A stretch of DNA of 5,959 nucleotides from Halovivax sp. (GTDB lineage: Archaea; Halobacteriota; Halobacteria; Halobacteriales; Natrialbaceae). The notes under the pieces are model-generated. The model had not been told where the DNA came from, did no database searches, and was given only the letters and a program-made list of their open reading frames with translations. The first letter of the stretch is position 1. Every line of letters starts with the position of its first letter. The translations under genes and the position numbers were made by a program. Below are positions 1-5,959 of the stretch, piece by piece. The DNA lies in the NCBI GenBank assembly GCA_007135505.1, contig SLIS01000312.1, positions 1 through 5,959 of the forward strand. The letters run 5' to 3'.

Positions 1-1718
1 CCGCCACGGCCGGGTGCCAGGGCGTCGAGTTCGTCGAAGAAGACCACGGTGGGTGAGACCTGACGTGCCTTCCTGAACGTCTGTCGAATGGCTTTCTCGG
101 ATTCACCGACCCACTTACTGAGCAGCTGTGGCCCGCGGACCGAGATGAAGTTCGCGTTGGTCTCGTTGGCGACGGCTTTGGCCATGAGGGTCTTGCCGGT
201 ACCGGGCGGACCGTACAGCAAGACGCCGGCCGGTGGATCGATTCCCAGCCGATCGAACTTTTCGGGCTGGTTCAGCGGCCACTCGACGGACTCCTTGACC
301 TGATCCTTCGCGTCGTGGAGCCCGCCGACGTTGTCCCAGGAGATCTTGGGTAACTCGACGAGGACTTCCCGCATCGCGGAGGGTTCGACCTCGTTCAGCG
401 CCCCCGTGAAGTCCTCGCGTTTGACGATCATCCGGTCGATGAGCGACGGCGGGATGTCCTCCTCGTCGAGGTCGATCTCGGGGAGGTACCGGCGCAGTGC
501 TTTCATTGCGGCCTCCTTGGTGAGGCTCTCGATGTCCGCACCGACGAATCCGTGCGTCTCGTCCGCCAGATTCGAGAGGTTGACGTCGTCCGAGAGGGGC
601 ATTCCGCGCGTGTGGATCTGTAGTATCTCCTCACGACCGGTCTCGTCCGGAACGCCGATTTCGATCTCGCGGTCGAACCGGCCGGGTCGTCGCAGCGCGG
701 GATCGACGCTGTCGACTCGATTCGTCGCCGCGATGACGATGACCTGGCCGCGGGCCTCAAGGCCGTCCATCATCGTCAGTAGCTGGGCGACGACGCGTCG
801 TTCGACCTCGCCAGTGACGTCTTCGCGTTTGGGTGCGATGGAGTCGAGTTCGTCGATGAAGATGATCGCCGGGGACTCCTCGCTCGCGTCCTCGAAGATT
901 TCCCGGAGTTGCTGTTCGGATTCCCCGTAGTACTTCGAGATGATCTCCGGTCCGGCGATCGAGAAGAACGACGCCGAAGTCTCGTTGGCGACGGCCTTCG
1001 CGAGCAGCGTCTTGCCGGTACCGGGCGGCCCGTGCAGGAGCACGCCCTGTGGGGGCTCGATGCCCAGTTTCTTGAAGATCTGCGGGTGCTTCATCGGGAG
1101 TTCCACCATCTCCCGCACCCGCTGAATCTCGTTTTGTAGTCCACCGATGTCTTCGTAGGTTATTCCCCCGCCGGTCTTCTCGAAGCCCGAGATGGGTTCT
1201 TCGCGGAGTTCGACGTCCGTATCTTCGGTGATGAGAACGACGCCCTCCGGCTCGGTCTCGACCGCGATAAGCGGGATCGCCTGTCCGGGCGACCGCATGA
1301 ACGGGTGGTTCGTCGAACTCATGACCGGGACGATGTCCCGCCCGACGACCGGTCGCTTGAGGATCTGGCGTTTGACCATCCCGGCGGCGTCTGATCCGAA
1401 CTGCACCGAGGCCTCTTCCGGGGGCGCGAGGACGAGTGAGTCCGCCTTGGTGGCTTCGGCCTTGCGGATCGTGACCCGTTCGCCGATGCCCACTTCCGCG
1501 TTCTGACGGGTGAACCCGTCGATCCGGACAGTGTCGGTGTTCCAGTCCTGTCGGTCGGCCCGCCAGACCTTGGCGGCAGTCGTATCTGCGCCTTCGATCT
1601 CGATGATGTCTCCGGGACTCAGCTTCAGATGAAGCAGCGTGTCCGGGTCGAGTCGGGCGATACCCCGGCCCGAGTCGTTCGGGTACGCTTTCGCGACCTC
1701 GAGTTGCACTTCGTTCAT
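1..1718 (-). CDS. cdc48: Cdc48/VAT-type AAA+ ATPase, partial (C-terminus beyond window)
   Basis: Archaeal homologue of p97/Cdc48: a homohexameric cytosolic unfoldase that pulls substrates through its pore using ATP and probably feeds the proteasome. The visible 572 codons read in order as an N-domain (about residues 1-180, starting [10 protein letters not shown]), AAA domain D1 (about 185-445) and the first part of D2 (from about 458). D1 has Walker A GPPGTGKT (230-237), pore loop KYYG (262-265), Walker B IIFIDE (285-290), sensor Asn333 and arginine fingers R347 and R350. D2 has Walker A GPPGTGKT (503-510), pore loop KWVG (535-538) and Walker B VVFFDE (558-563), then runs off the left edge. 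Family members are about 740-760 residues, so roughly 170-190 are missing. The ATG at 1716-1718 gives the conserved N-terminus. No TATA-like box lies 24-27 nt before it; a weak one (minus-strand GAGCTATCC, about 1763-1771) would leave a short leader. Haloarchaea often carry several paralogues, and which one this is cannot be told. Confidence 0.97.
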   Translation of the reverse strand, partial: MNEVQLEVAKAYPNDSGRGIARLDPDTLLHLKLSPGDIIEIEGADTTAAKVWRADRQDWNTDTVRIDGFTRQNAEVGIGERVTIRKAEATKADSLVLAPPEEASVQFGSDAAGMVKRQILKRPVVGRDIVPVMSSTNHPFMRSPGQAIPLIAVETEPEGVVLITEDTDVELREEPISGFEKTGGGITYEDIGGLQNEIQRVREMVELPMKHPQIFKKLGIEPPQGVLLHGPPGTGKTLLAKAVANETSASFFSIAGPEIISKYYGESEQQLREIFEDASEESPAIIFIDELDSIAPKREDVTGEVERRVVAQLLTMMDGLEARGQVIVIAATNRVDSVDPALRRPGRFDREIEIGVPDETGREEILQIHTRGMPLSDDVNLSNLADETHGFVGADIESLTKEAAMKALRRYLPEIDLDEEDIPPSLIDRMIVKREDFTGALNEVEPSAMREVLVELPKISWDNVGGLHDAKDQVKESVEWPLNQPEKFDRLGIDPPAGVLLYGPPGTGKTLMAKAVANETNANFISVRGPQLLSKWVGESEKAIRQTFRKARQVSPTVVFFDELDALAPGRG

Positions 1719-2177
1719 AGTTTACGGTGGACGGCGTTGTCGATGCTCCGGTAGCTCGCCGGATAGCTCTTTTGCTCGTTGCACGGTTCCGATCGCACTC
1801 ACGTCTCGTACTCGGACACGGACGCCCTTAGCGTTATTGCCCTCACGTGCTTCCTGGAAATCACCGCGTCGAACTAATGGATGGTCGACTCGAGACGCAC
1901 AGATCGCACGACTCCTCCGATCTGACGATCAGTCGTTCGATAATCCGCCGTCTATCAGTCACTGGCCATGCCGACGTGGTCCGAGCTCGGTTCGCCTGAA
2001 ACCGAAATCCGCACCTGATTTGCCCAGACTGTCGATTTCGACCGCTGGACAATCCGCACTGCTCTGCGGGTCGTCGATGGGACGGACGTTCCCGCCTCTC
2101 CTTTATGTGGGGGTTTGTATAATCAACGGATGAATTTTATACCGCTATATCAAAAGGTCGTCCACTGAGACATCCTG

Positions 2178-2192
2178 AAATAGTCTATTTTT
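2178..2192 (+). terminator. Small hairpin with T run, possible terminator
   Basis: AAATA-gtc-TATTT forms a 5-bp stem with a 3-nt loop, and the right arm continues into a run of five T (2188-2192). The stem is A/T only and therefore weak. Archaeal termination mainly needs a T run, so it could stop plus-strand transcription starting at the TATA-like box at 2135-2141. No gene that would use it was recognised. Confidence 0.2.
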
Positions 2193-2245
2193 GATAAATT
2201 AGCGGCTGTACTGGCCCCTGTGGTCTAATTAGGCGGTTAAAATCC

Positions 2246-2250
2246 TATAA
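2246..2250 (+). promoter_or_regulatory. TATA-like box of an orphan leaderless promoter
   Basis: TATAA lies exactly 24 nt before an ATG at 2275-2277, the spacing seen at the RuvC-like and dna2-like genes in this window. A purine-rich stretch upstream (TTAAAATCC) could act as a BRE. The reading frame from that ATG (starting MGHKGKLVHSRC) stays open to 2715, but beyond 2381 it is antisense to the RuvC-like gene, and its first 35 codons lack the usual G/C third-position bias. I therefore do not call it a gene. Confidence 0.35.
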
Positions 2251-2262
2251 CTTACTACAACA

Positions 2263-2278
2263 CCATTAACAGTAATGG
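2263..2278. repeat. 16-bp inverted repeat over an orphan ATG
   Basis: CCATTA-acag-TAATGG is a perfect 6-bp inverted repeat with a 4-nt spacer. It lies just downstream of the TATA-like box at 2246-2250, and its right arm contains the ATG at 2275-2277. In that position it could be a repressor operator or a 5'-end RNA hairpin. A repeat this short can also arise by chance. Confidence 0.35.
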
Positions 2279-2381
2279 GTCACAAGGGAAAACTTGTCCA
2301 CAGTCGCTGTCTACCCCGTTTTCTACGAATTGGGACTCCGAGTACGTTTACTGACGCCTGTCGCTACCGGGCGTTGCGACG

Positions 2382-3134
2382 TCACTCTTCTCGCTCTGTG
2401 GATCGACTTCGGTGGGCAGCCAGCGCTTCCTCGATGGTGAGCTCGCCGGTCGCAACCCGGTGGGCGAATCGATCGTCAATCGAACGGTTCGTCTCACCGT
2501 ATTCGCGGGACCGATCCTTGATCACCTGGAGTTCGCCGTCGGTCGGTTCGATCTCGCGTTCGTCGATCGGCTGGCCCTCGATTCGAGCGATGTTGACTGC
2601 GGCCAGCACGTCACCCATGCCACGGGTGCCGGTTCCCAGGTACGGCGTCGTCCCGGTCTCGTCGACGAGTTCGACGGGCACGTCGCTCAGCTCGTTGATC
2701 AGCGAACTCCCCTGAAGGCGGGCCCCGTCACCGATCCGGACGAGCGGATCCATCGCGTCCTCGATCTCGGATTCGATCAGCGCGGGCGCGTCCGCGAGTG
2801 GGACCTGGTAGGAGGCGGTCACGACGTCGTCGACGAGGACGGCGATACCGGGTTTCCGGCCGGGGTCGACGCCGACCACCGTTCGCCCGTCGGAGCCGCG
2901 TCTGATCGTGAGCGTGCGATCGACGATCGTTCGCGGTGCCGACGGCTCGCCGGTGACGACCGGCACGTCAACCGCGTCGAACTGGGACGCCGTCTCAGGG
3001 TCGGTGATCACCACGCTGGTCCGTTCCGGGAGCGCCTCGTCGACCTCGATGGTGGTGAAGGTCGCTTTCCGGTCGCGTAGCTCACCGACTACCCCGTGAT
3101 ACAGTTCGAAGTCGTCCGTCGCGACGACGATCAC
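2382..3134 (-). CDS. Uncharacterised protein with RuvC/YqgF-like RNase H fold
   Basis: A 250-residue acidic protein I do not recognise by name. Residues 1-85 (starting IVVATDDFELYHG after the initiator) look like a small alpha/beta domain. Residues 86-190 read like the RuvC/YqgF branch of the RNase H fold: first strand VVGVDPGRKPGIAV (86-99) with Asp90, a strand ending RIGDG (133-137), VELVDETGTTP (154-164) resembling the DERLTT motif of YqgF, and GDVLAAVNIA (174-183) resembling the last catalytic helix. D90, E159 and D175 are thus candidate metal ligands. The tail carries a short helix, ATGELTIEEALAAH (228-241). The GTG start at 3132-3134 is chosen because a TATA-like box lies 24 nt upstream. 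An upstream in-frame ATG at 3293 would add 53 poor residues and is less likely. The stop is TGA. Its neighbour, mptG, is divergent. The fold assignment is inference; nuclease or resolvase activity is unproven. Confidence 0.82.
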   Translation of the reverse strand: MIVVATDDFELYHGVVGELRDRKATFTTIEVDEALPERTSVVITDPETASQFDAVDVPVVTGEPSAPRTIVDRTLTIRRGSDGRTVVGVDPGRKPGIAVLVDDVVTASYQVPLADAPALIESEIEDAMDPLVRIGDGARLQGSSLINELSDVPVELVDETGTTPYLGTGTRGMGDVLAAVNIARIEGQPIDEREIEPTDGELQVIKDRSREYGETNRSIDDRFAHRVATGELTIEEALAAHRSRSTEREE

Positions 3135-3158
3135 GCGCGTAACTTGGGCGGCCACCGG

Positions 3159-3164
3159 AATAAA
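3159..3164 (-). promoter_or_regulatory. TATA-like box for the RuvC-like gene
   Basis: The minus strand reads TTTATT here, followed by 24 nt and then the GTG start at 3134. This fits an archaeal promoter with transcription starting at or next to the start codon (leaderless mRNA). It is the main reason for choosing the GTG over the longer ATG start. Confidence 0.6.
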
Positions 3165-3321
3165 CGTGCGCTCGCCGGTCGGTTGAGAGGCCGAGTCCGG
3201 GCGATCGAGCGATACCGGATCGCGCGTCGCGAGGTCGCTGATCGCCCCTCGGGAGGCCGCTGTGAGTATTGACGGTGGCGAAATCACCTTCACGCTGGCC
3301 GGGATAGGGGCCAGTAGCGCG

Positions 3322-4287
3322 ATGGCAACGGTCAGTTCCGGGGCGCGGCTGCACGTGGGCTTTCAGAACCTCTCGTTGACCCACGATCGGCTCTACGGCG
3401 GGATCGGCGTCGGTCTCGCGGAACCGCAGGTTCGCGTCAGCGCACAACCGGCCGATACCGTCTCCGCACCGGACGAGACGTCGACGGCGTACGCCGAGCG
3501 AGCGGTCTCGCTGCTCTCGGTCCCGGGAATCGACGTGGACGTCGAGCGACGACTGCCGAGCCACGTCGGACTCGGCAGCGGGACGCAACTCGCACTGGCA
3601 ATCTACGCGGCTACGGCACGAGCGTACGAGCTCGATCCGGGGGTCAGAGACCACGCACCGGACCTCGGTCGCGGTGGCCGGAGTGGGGTCGGCGTCGCGA
3701 CCTTCGAGGACGGCGGATTCGTCGTGGACGGTGGCCACCCCACGTCGCGATTCACGACGGAGCCACCGGCACCCGGAAACTGGCGCGTGCCGCCCGTCCT
3801 GGCGCGGCTGGACCTTCCTTCTGAGTGGCGATTCGTCGTCGTCCTCCCGGCGGCCGAGCCCGGTCGGAGCGGATCCGTCGAAGACGAGAGCATTCGATCG
3901 GTCGTCGAGCGAGCCGATCCCGCGACCGCCGACGAGATCGCCGGCGTCCTCACTCGCAGCCTGCTTCCGGCCGCGGCGGACGGCCGACTCGATTCGTTCG
4001 GCGAGGCGATCGAACGGATCGGTCGGTTGAACGGGAGCTGGTACGCGGACGTACAAGGTGGCGTGTTCCGACCGCCGGCCGGCAAACTCGTCGACGCGCT
4101 CGAATCGGTCCCGGTTCTCACCGGCATCGGTCAGTCCTCCTGGGGACCCGCGGTGTACGGCGTGACCGACGCTGACCACGTCTCCGAGGCGGAACGCGAG
4201 GCCCGTCGCACGCTGAGCGAGCACGGGCTGGACGGTTCGGTACTCGTGTGCGAACCAGCGTCGTCTGGTGCTCGAATCGAGGAGTAG
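3322..4287 (+). CDS. mptG: Beta-ribofuranosylaminobenzene 5'-phosphate synthase (beta-RFAP synthase)
   Basis: This family joins an aromatic acid (4-aminobenzoate or 4-hydroxybenzoate) to PRPP, releasing CO2 and pyrophosphate, in the first committed step of the methanopterin arylamine moiety. The protein has 321 residues, the usual length. Its sequence starts MATVSSGARLHVGFQNLSL, typical of the family. Residues 79-89 (PSHVGLGSGTQ) are the GHMP-superfamily glycine-rich motif. GRGGRSGVG (116-124) followed by FEDGGFVVDGGH (128-139) and QSSWGPAVYG (271-280) are family signatures. The ATG at 3322 is preferred to the GTG at 3262, which adds 20 residues outside the conserved start. No clear Shine-Dalgarno sequence or TATA box 24-27 nt upstream is seen; the A-rich patch near 3281-3284 would give a short leader. 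It is transcribed away from the RuvC-like gene across 187 bp. Haloarchaea are generally reported to use folates, so the physiological product here is uncertain. Confidence 0.92.
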   Translation: MATVSSGARLHVGFQNLSLTHDRLYGGIGVGLAEPQVRVSAQPADTVSAPDETSTAYAERAVSLLSVPGIDVDVERRLPSHVGLGSGTQLALAIYAATARAYELDPGVRDHAPDLGRGGRSGVGVATFEDGGFVVDGGHPTSRFTTEPPAPGNWRVPPVLARLDLPSEWRFVVVLPAAEPGRSGSVEDESIRSVVERADPATADEIAGVLTRSLLPAAADGRLDSFGEAIERIGRLNGSWYADVQGGVFRPPAGKLVDALESVPVLTGIGQSSWGPAVYGVTDADHVSEAEREARRTLSEHGLDGSVLVCEPASSGARIEE

Positions 4288-4313
4288 GCGGGACACGCGT
4301 ACACGCCGCACCG

Positions 4314-4317
4314 TTTT
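4314..4317 (+). terminator. Short T run after mptG
   Basis: A run of four T (CCGTTTTCCC context) lies 27 nt past the mptG TAG stop, in the 106-bp gap before tfs. Archaeal RNA polymerase can terminate at short T tracts in GC-rich surroundings, so this may separate mptG from tfs. No stem-loop precedes it. Confidence 0.25.
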
Positions 4318-4363
4318 CCCTCGCTATAGCACTAGGGCTCGGTATGGTACTGGTAACGGGACG

Positions 4364-4368
4364 TTTTT
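4364..4368 (+). promoter_or_regulatory. T-rich TATA-like box for tfs
   Basis: TTTTT stands in GC-rich DNA 25 nt before the tfs ATG at 4394. The position fits a leaderless archaeal promoter. The box is a poor match to a full TATA consensus, so the call rests mostly on spacing. Confidence 0.45.
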
Positions 4369-4393
4369 CCCGGTACGCATCTACCCACCGAGT

Positions 4394-4717
4394 ATGCAGT
4401 TCTGCGAGGACTGCGGCTCGATGATGAAAGCCGACGGCGACCGGATGGTCTGTACGAACTGTGGCGCGAGCGCCGATCGCGATCGCGAGGCCGAATCCGC
4501 GTTCGTGACGACGGAGGCCCAGACCGAAGACGACGTCATCGAATCGGACGAGTCCGCGAACTTCGAGGGAAAGCCGATCGCGACCGACGTCCGTTGTGAG
4601 GAGTGTGGAACCGAGGAGGCGTGGTACACGATCAAACAGACCGGCGCGGCCGACGAACCACCGACGCGCTTTTTCAAGTGTACCGAGTGTGGCTATCGGT
4701 GGCGCGAGTACAACTGA
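4394..4717 (+). CDS. tfs: Transcription factor S (TFIIS-like transcript cleavage factor)
   Basis: TFS binds archaeal RNA polymerase, reaches through the secondary channel and stimulates cleavage of the backtracked RNA 3' end so elongation can resume. The 107-residue protein has the standard two-zinc-ribbon layout. The N-terminal ribbon uses C4, C7, C20 and C23 (FCEDCGSMM and VCTNCG). An acidic linker (about 28-60) follows. The C-terminal ribbon uses C68, C71, C96 and C99, ending CGYRWREYN. The catalytic acidic pair D87-E88 is present in AADEPPTRFFKC. The residue equivalent to the Arg of the eukaryotic QTRSADE motif is Gly84 here, and the Ser is Ala85. The ATG at 4394 is the first Met that gives the conserved MQFC start; upstream in-frame sequence is not conserved-looking. 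It has its own T-rich promoter box and lies between mptG (106 bp upstream) and the dna2-like gene (117 bp downstream) on the same strand. Confidence 0.96.
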   Translation: MQFCEDCGSMMKADGDRMVCTNCGASADRDREAESAFVTTEAQTEDDVIESDESANFEGKPIATDVRCEECGTEEAWYTIKQTGAADEPPTRFFKCTECGYRWREYN

Positions 4718-4734
4718 GGCCGATGACACCTCAG
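4714..4734 (+). terminator. Inverted repeat at the tfs stop codon
   Basis: CTGAGG (4714-4719) and CCTCAG (4729-4734) form a perfect 6-bp stem with a 9-nt loop, and the left arm contains the TGA stop. It could stabilise or end the tfs transcript. No T run follows, so it is not a classical terminator. Confidence 0.3.
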
Positions 4735-4752
4735 CGGACGACGGCTACTCGC

Positions 4753-4768
4753 TCGATCGGAGGATCGA
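4753..4768. repeat. 16-bp inverted repeat upstream of the dna2-like gene
   Basis: TCGATC-ggag-GATCGA is a perfect 6-bp inverted repeat, 37 nt before the T-rich box of the dna2-like promoter. The place suits a regulator site. However, GATC-containing palindromes are common by chance in haloarchaeal DNA. Confidence 0.2.
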
Positions 4769-4805
4769 CCACTCACTGACGGAAACGGCAACGGGACCGA
4801 CAGCG

Positions 4806-4810
4806 TTTTT
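4806..4810 (+). promoter_or_regulatory. T-rich TATA-like box for the dna2-like gene
   Basis: TTTTT lies 24 nt before the GTG at 4835 in GC-rich DNA. This matches the leaderless spacing at the RuvC-like and tfs genes and favours the GTG at 4835 over another in-frame GTG at 4814, which would sit only 3 nt from the box. Confidence 0.5.
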
Positions 4811-4834
4811 CGGGTGCCGACGAACCTCAACGGC

Positions 4835-5959
4835 GTGAAGCTACGCGGACGTGTCGCGGGCGAAGTCACCACCCGGACGGTCTCGACGAGCGCCGGCGAA
4901 CGCGGACTCGCGGAAATCCCGGTCCGACTCGCCGAGACGGGATCGAACGGCTCGGAGAGGGCGGAACCGTCCGACTCGTCGACCACGGTGACGGTGTGGG
5001 GAAAGTGGGTGGAGACGGCGTCGCTGCTCGAACCCGGGATGGAACTCGTCGTGACCGACGCGGAGACCGACGAGTACGGGGGCGAGACGCAGTACGCGAC
5101 GACGCCCGACTCCTACGTCGTGGTCGAACCGGACTACCTCGTGGACGTCACGGACGTCCGAAGCTGGGTCGAGTGCCCGCGTCTGTACTACCTCAACAAA
5201 CTCTCCGGCGTTCCGCTCAACTACCCCGTCGTGAAGGGGACGCTCGTTCACGAGGTCTTCGGCGACCTGCTTCGGGGCCGTGACCTCGAGGCGGCGATCG
5301 ACGCCCGAATCGAGGAACGAGCGCTGGAACTCGGGCTGCTCGGCGAGTCGGCGGCATCTGTCGCGGAGGACGTCCGCCAGAACGCCGCGGCGATCGAGGG
5401 CTGGCTCGAGCAGGGCCGTCTGAGCGAGGACGACGAGTGGCGCTCGGAGCAGTTGCTCATCAGCGAGACGTTCGGCCTGAAGGGACGAGCCGACGCGATC
5501 CGCCGGGGCGCACCGGTCGAACTGAAGACCGGGAAGAACCTCAAGAAGGAGCCCCGCTTCAAGGACAAGGTCCAGGCGGCGCTGTACGCACTCGTCCTCG
5601 AAGAACACGGTGGTTCGGTCGATACCGGGACGCTACTCTACACGAAGAACTCCGCGCTCGACCGTAACGAGGAGACGGGCGATCTCACGCCGGCGAAGGA
5701 CTTCTCGATGGGCCGAGGCCTGCTCGAGTACGTCCTCCGGCTCCGCAACGAGATCGCCGCGATGGAGGCTTCGGGGACGATTCCGACGGGCTACGAGGCC
5801 GACGCGAAGTGCGAGTACTGTTTCGAACGAGACACCTGCATGGTCGTCTCCGGCCGCCTCGACCAGCAGTCGAAGGCCGGCCAGATCGGTGAGGCCCTCC
5901 CCCGGGACGAGCGCGAACACTTCGAACGGTTCTATCGGGGCATCGAGGCCGAGCGACGC
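4835..5959 (+). CDS. dna2: Dna2-like nuclease-helicase, partial: OB-like and Fe-S RecB/Cas4-type nuclease domains
   Basis: The first 375 codons of a longer gene that leaves the window still open. Residues 1 to about 100 (after GTG: KLRGRVAGEV, later TVTVWGKWVE) look like an OB-type beta barrel. Residues about 105-340 form a PD-(D/E)XK nuclease of the RecB/Dna2/Cas4 type: H139 in KGTLVHEVF, D220 in LKGRADAI, E229 and K231 in VELKTGK, and Q247 with Y251 in the QxxxY motif. Four cysteines, C114 (VECPRLYY) and C326, C329 and C335 (CX2CX5C), match the 4Fe-4S site that brackets the nuclease in Dna2, AddB and Cas4. By analogy with the family it would cut single-stranded DNA ends or flaps in replication and repair. 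The OB-like start and continuation past the last cysteine favour Dna2 over stand-alone Cas4, and no cas gene is nearby. The expected C-terminal superfamily 1 helicase is outside the window. Confidence 0.87.
   Translation, partial: MKLRGRVAGEVTTRTVSTSAGERGLAEIPVRLAETGSNGSERAEPSDSSTTVTVWGKWVETASLLEPGMELVVTDAETDEYGGETQYATTPDSYVVVEPDYLVDVTDVRSWVECPRLYYLNKLSGVPLNYPVVKGTLVHEVFGDLLRGRDLEAAIDARIEERALELGLLGESAASVAEDVRQNAAAIEGWLEQGRLSEDDEWRSEQLLISETFGLKGRADAIRRGAPVELKTGKNLKKEPRFKDKVQAALYALVLEEHGGSVDTGTLLYTKNSALDRNEETGDLTPAKDFSMGRGLLEYVLRLRNEIAAMEASGTIPTGYEADAKCEYCFERDTCMVVSGRLDQQSKAGQIGEALPRDEREHFERFYRGIEAERR

Larger units (their letters stand above)
1719..2381. other. Long non-coding gap; AT-rich right half with promoter-like signals
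   Basis: There are 663 bases between two minus-strand genes. From 1719 to about 2100 the base composition is ordinary; open frames exist on both strands but their translations (rich in Ser and Arg) look like readthrough of GC-rich DNA and match nothing I recognise. The word AATCCGC occurs three times (1942, 2006, 2051). From about 2100 to 2275 the DNA is clearly AT-rich, with TATA-like boxes at 2135-2141 (TTTTATA) and 2246-2250 (TATAA). No tRNA, rRNA, transposase or CRISPR repeat was seen. The gap may hold the 3' end of the RuvC-like gene's transcript, the cdc48 upstream region, and possibly an unrecognised small RNA or decayed gene. Confidence 0.6.

Noticed and set aside
1942..2057. Three copies of AATCCGC
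   Set aside because: The 7-bp units have unequal spacing (64 and 45 nt) and only partly matching flanks. This is compatible with chance and is not a CRISPR or iteron array.
1639..2133. Plus-strand open frame running from the cdc48 5' end into the gap
   Set aside because: It starts antisense to cdc48, is rich in Ser and Arg, and shows no known motif or promoter spacing.
2211..2245. tRNA-like 5' segment (GTGGTCTAATTAGG, then GGTTAAAATCC)
   Set aside because: It recalls the D-arm and T-loop of haloarchaeal tRNAs, but no D-stem, anticodon stem or acceptor pairing can be formed, and the two parts are too close together.
2100..2275. AT-rich stretch as a replication origin
   Set aside because: No ORB-type repeats with a G run and no orc1/cdc6 gene in the window. 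TCCACTGAGAC at 2161 is only a weak resemblance.
2412..3080. Plus-strand open frame (222 codons) opposite the RuvC-like gene
   Set aside because: The minus-strand protein has coherent motifs (GVDPG, VDETGTT, GDVLAAVNIA) and a promoter. The plus-strand product is His/Arg-rich with no recognisable motif.
3082..4311. Long minus-strand open frame (409 codons) opposite mptG
   Set aside because: It is antisense to a clearly recognised beta-RFAP synthase and its translation is dominated by Arg, as expected from the reverse strand of GC-rich coding DNA. It also overlaps the RuvC-like gene.
4841..5608. Minus-strand open frame (255 codons) opposite the dna2-like gene
   Set aside because: It is the shadow of a gene with complete nuclease motifs and an Fe-S cysteine set.

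Overview
The window looks like chromosomal DNA of a halophilic archaeon (Halobacteria). Coding DNA is GC-rich with strong G/C at third codon positions. The proteins are rich in Asp and Glu, three genes have leaderless-type promoters, and the set of genes is archaeal: a two-AAA+ Cdc48, transcription factor TFS, a beta-RFAP synthase of the GHMP fold, and a Dna2-like Fe-S nuclease. I cannot name the genus.

Layout: (1) 1-1718, minus strand: the N-terminal three quarters of a Cdc48/VAT-type ATPase, cut by the left window edge. (2) 1719-2381: 663 bases with no convincing gene. The right part (about 2100-2275) is much richer in A+T than its surroundings and holds a TATA-like box placed 24 nt before an ATG, a short palindrome over that ATG, and a small hairpin with a T run. 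(3) 2382-3134, minus strand: a 250-residue unnamed protein whose last two thirds look like a RuvC/YqgF-type RNase H fold. (4) 3135-3321: divergent intergenic region. (5) 3322-4287, plus: beta-ribofuranosylaminobenzene 5'-phosphate synthase. (6) 4394-4717, plus: TFS, the archaeal TFIIS-like transcript cleavage factor. (7) 4835-5959, plus: N-terminal part of a Dna2-like protein (OB-like domain plus Fe-S RecB-type nuclease), cut by the right edge.

The genes do not form one pathway. Each has its own spacer, and three (the RuvC-like gene, tfs and the dna2-like gene) have a T/A-rich box 24-25 nt before the chosen start codon, which suggests separately transcribed leaderless genes. The common theme is housekeeping: protein remodelling (Cdc48), RNA polymerase rescue (TFS), DNA processing (Dna2-like, possibly the RuvC-like protein) and a pterin-type cofactor enzyme.

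I saw no CRISPR array, insertion sequence, rRNA, complete tRNA or defence cassette, and no clear new multi-gene system. The items most worth a second look are the unnamed RuvC/YqgF-like protein, the beta-RFAP synthase in a lineage generally held to use folate rather than methanopterin, and the orphan promoter-like element near 2246-2278.
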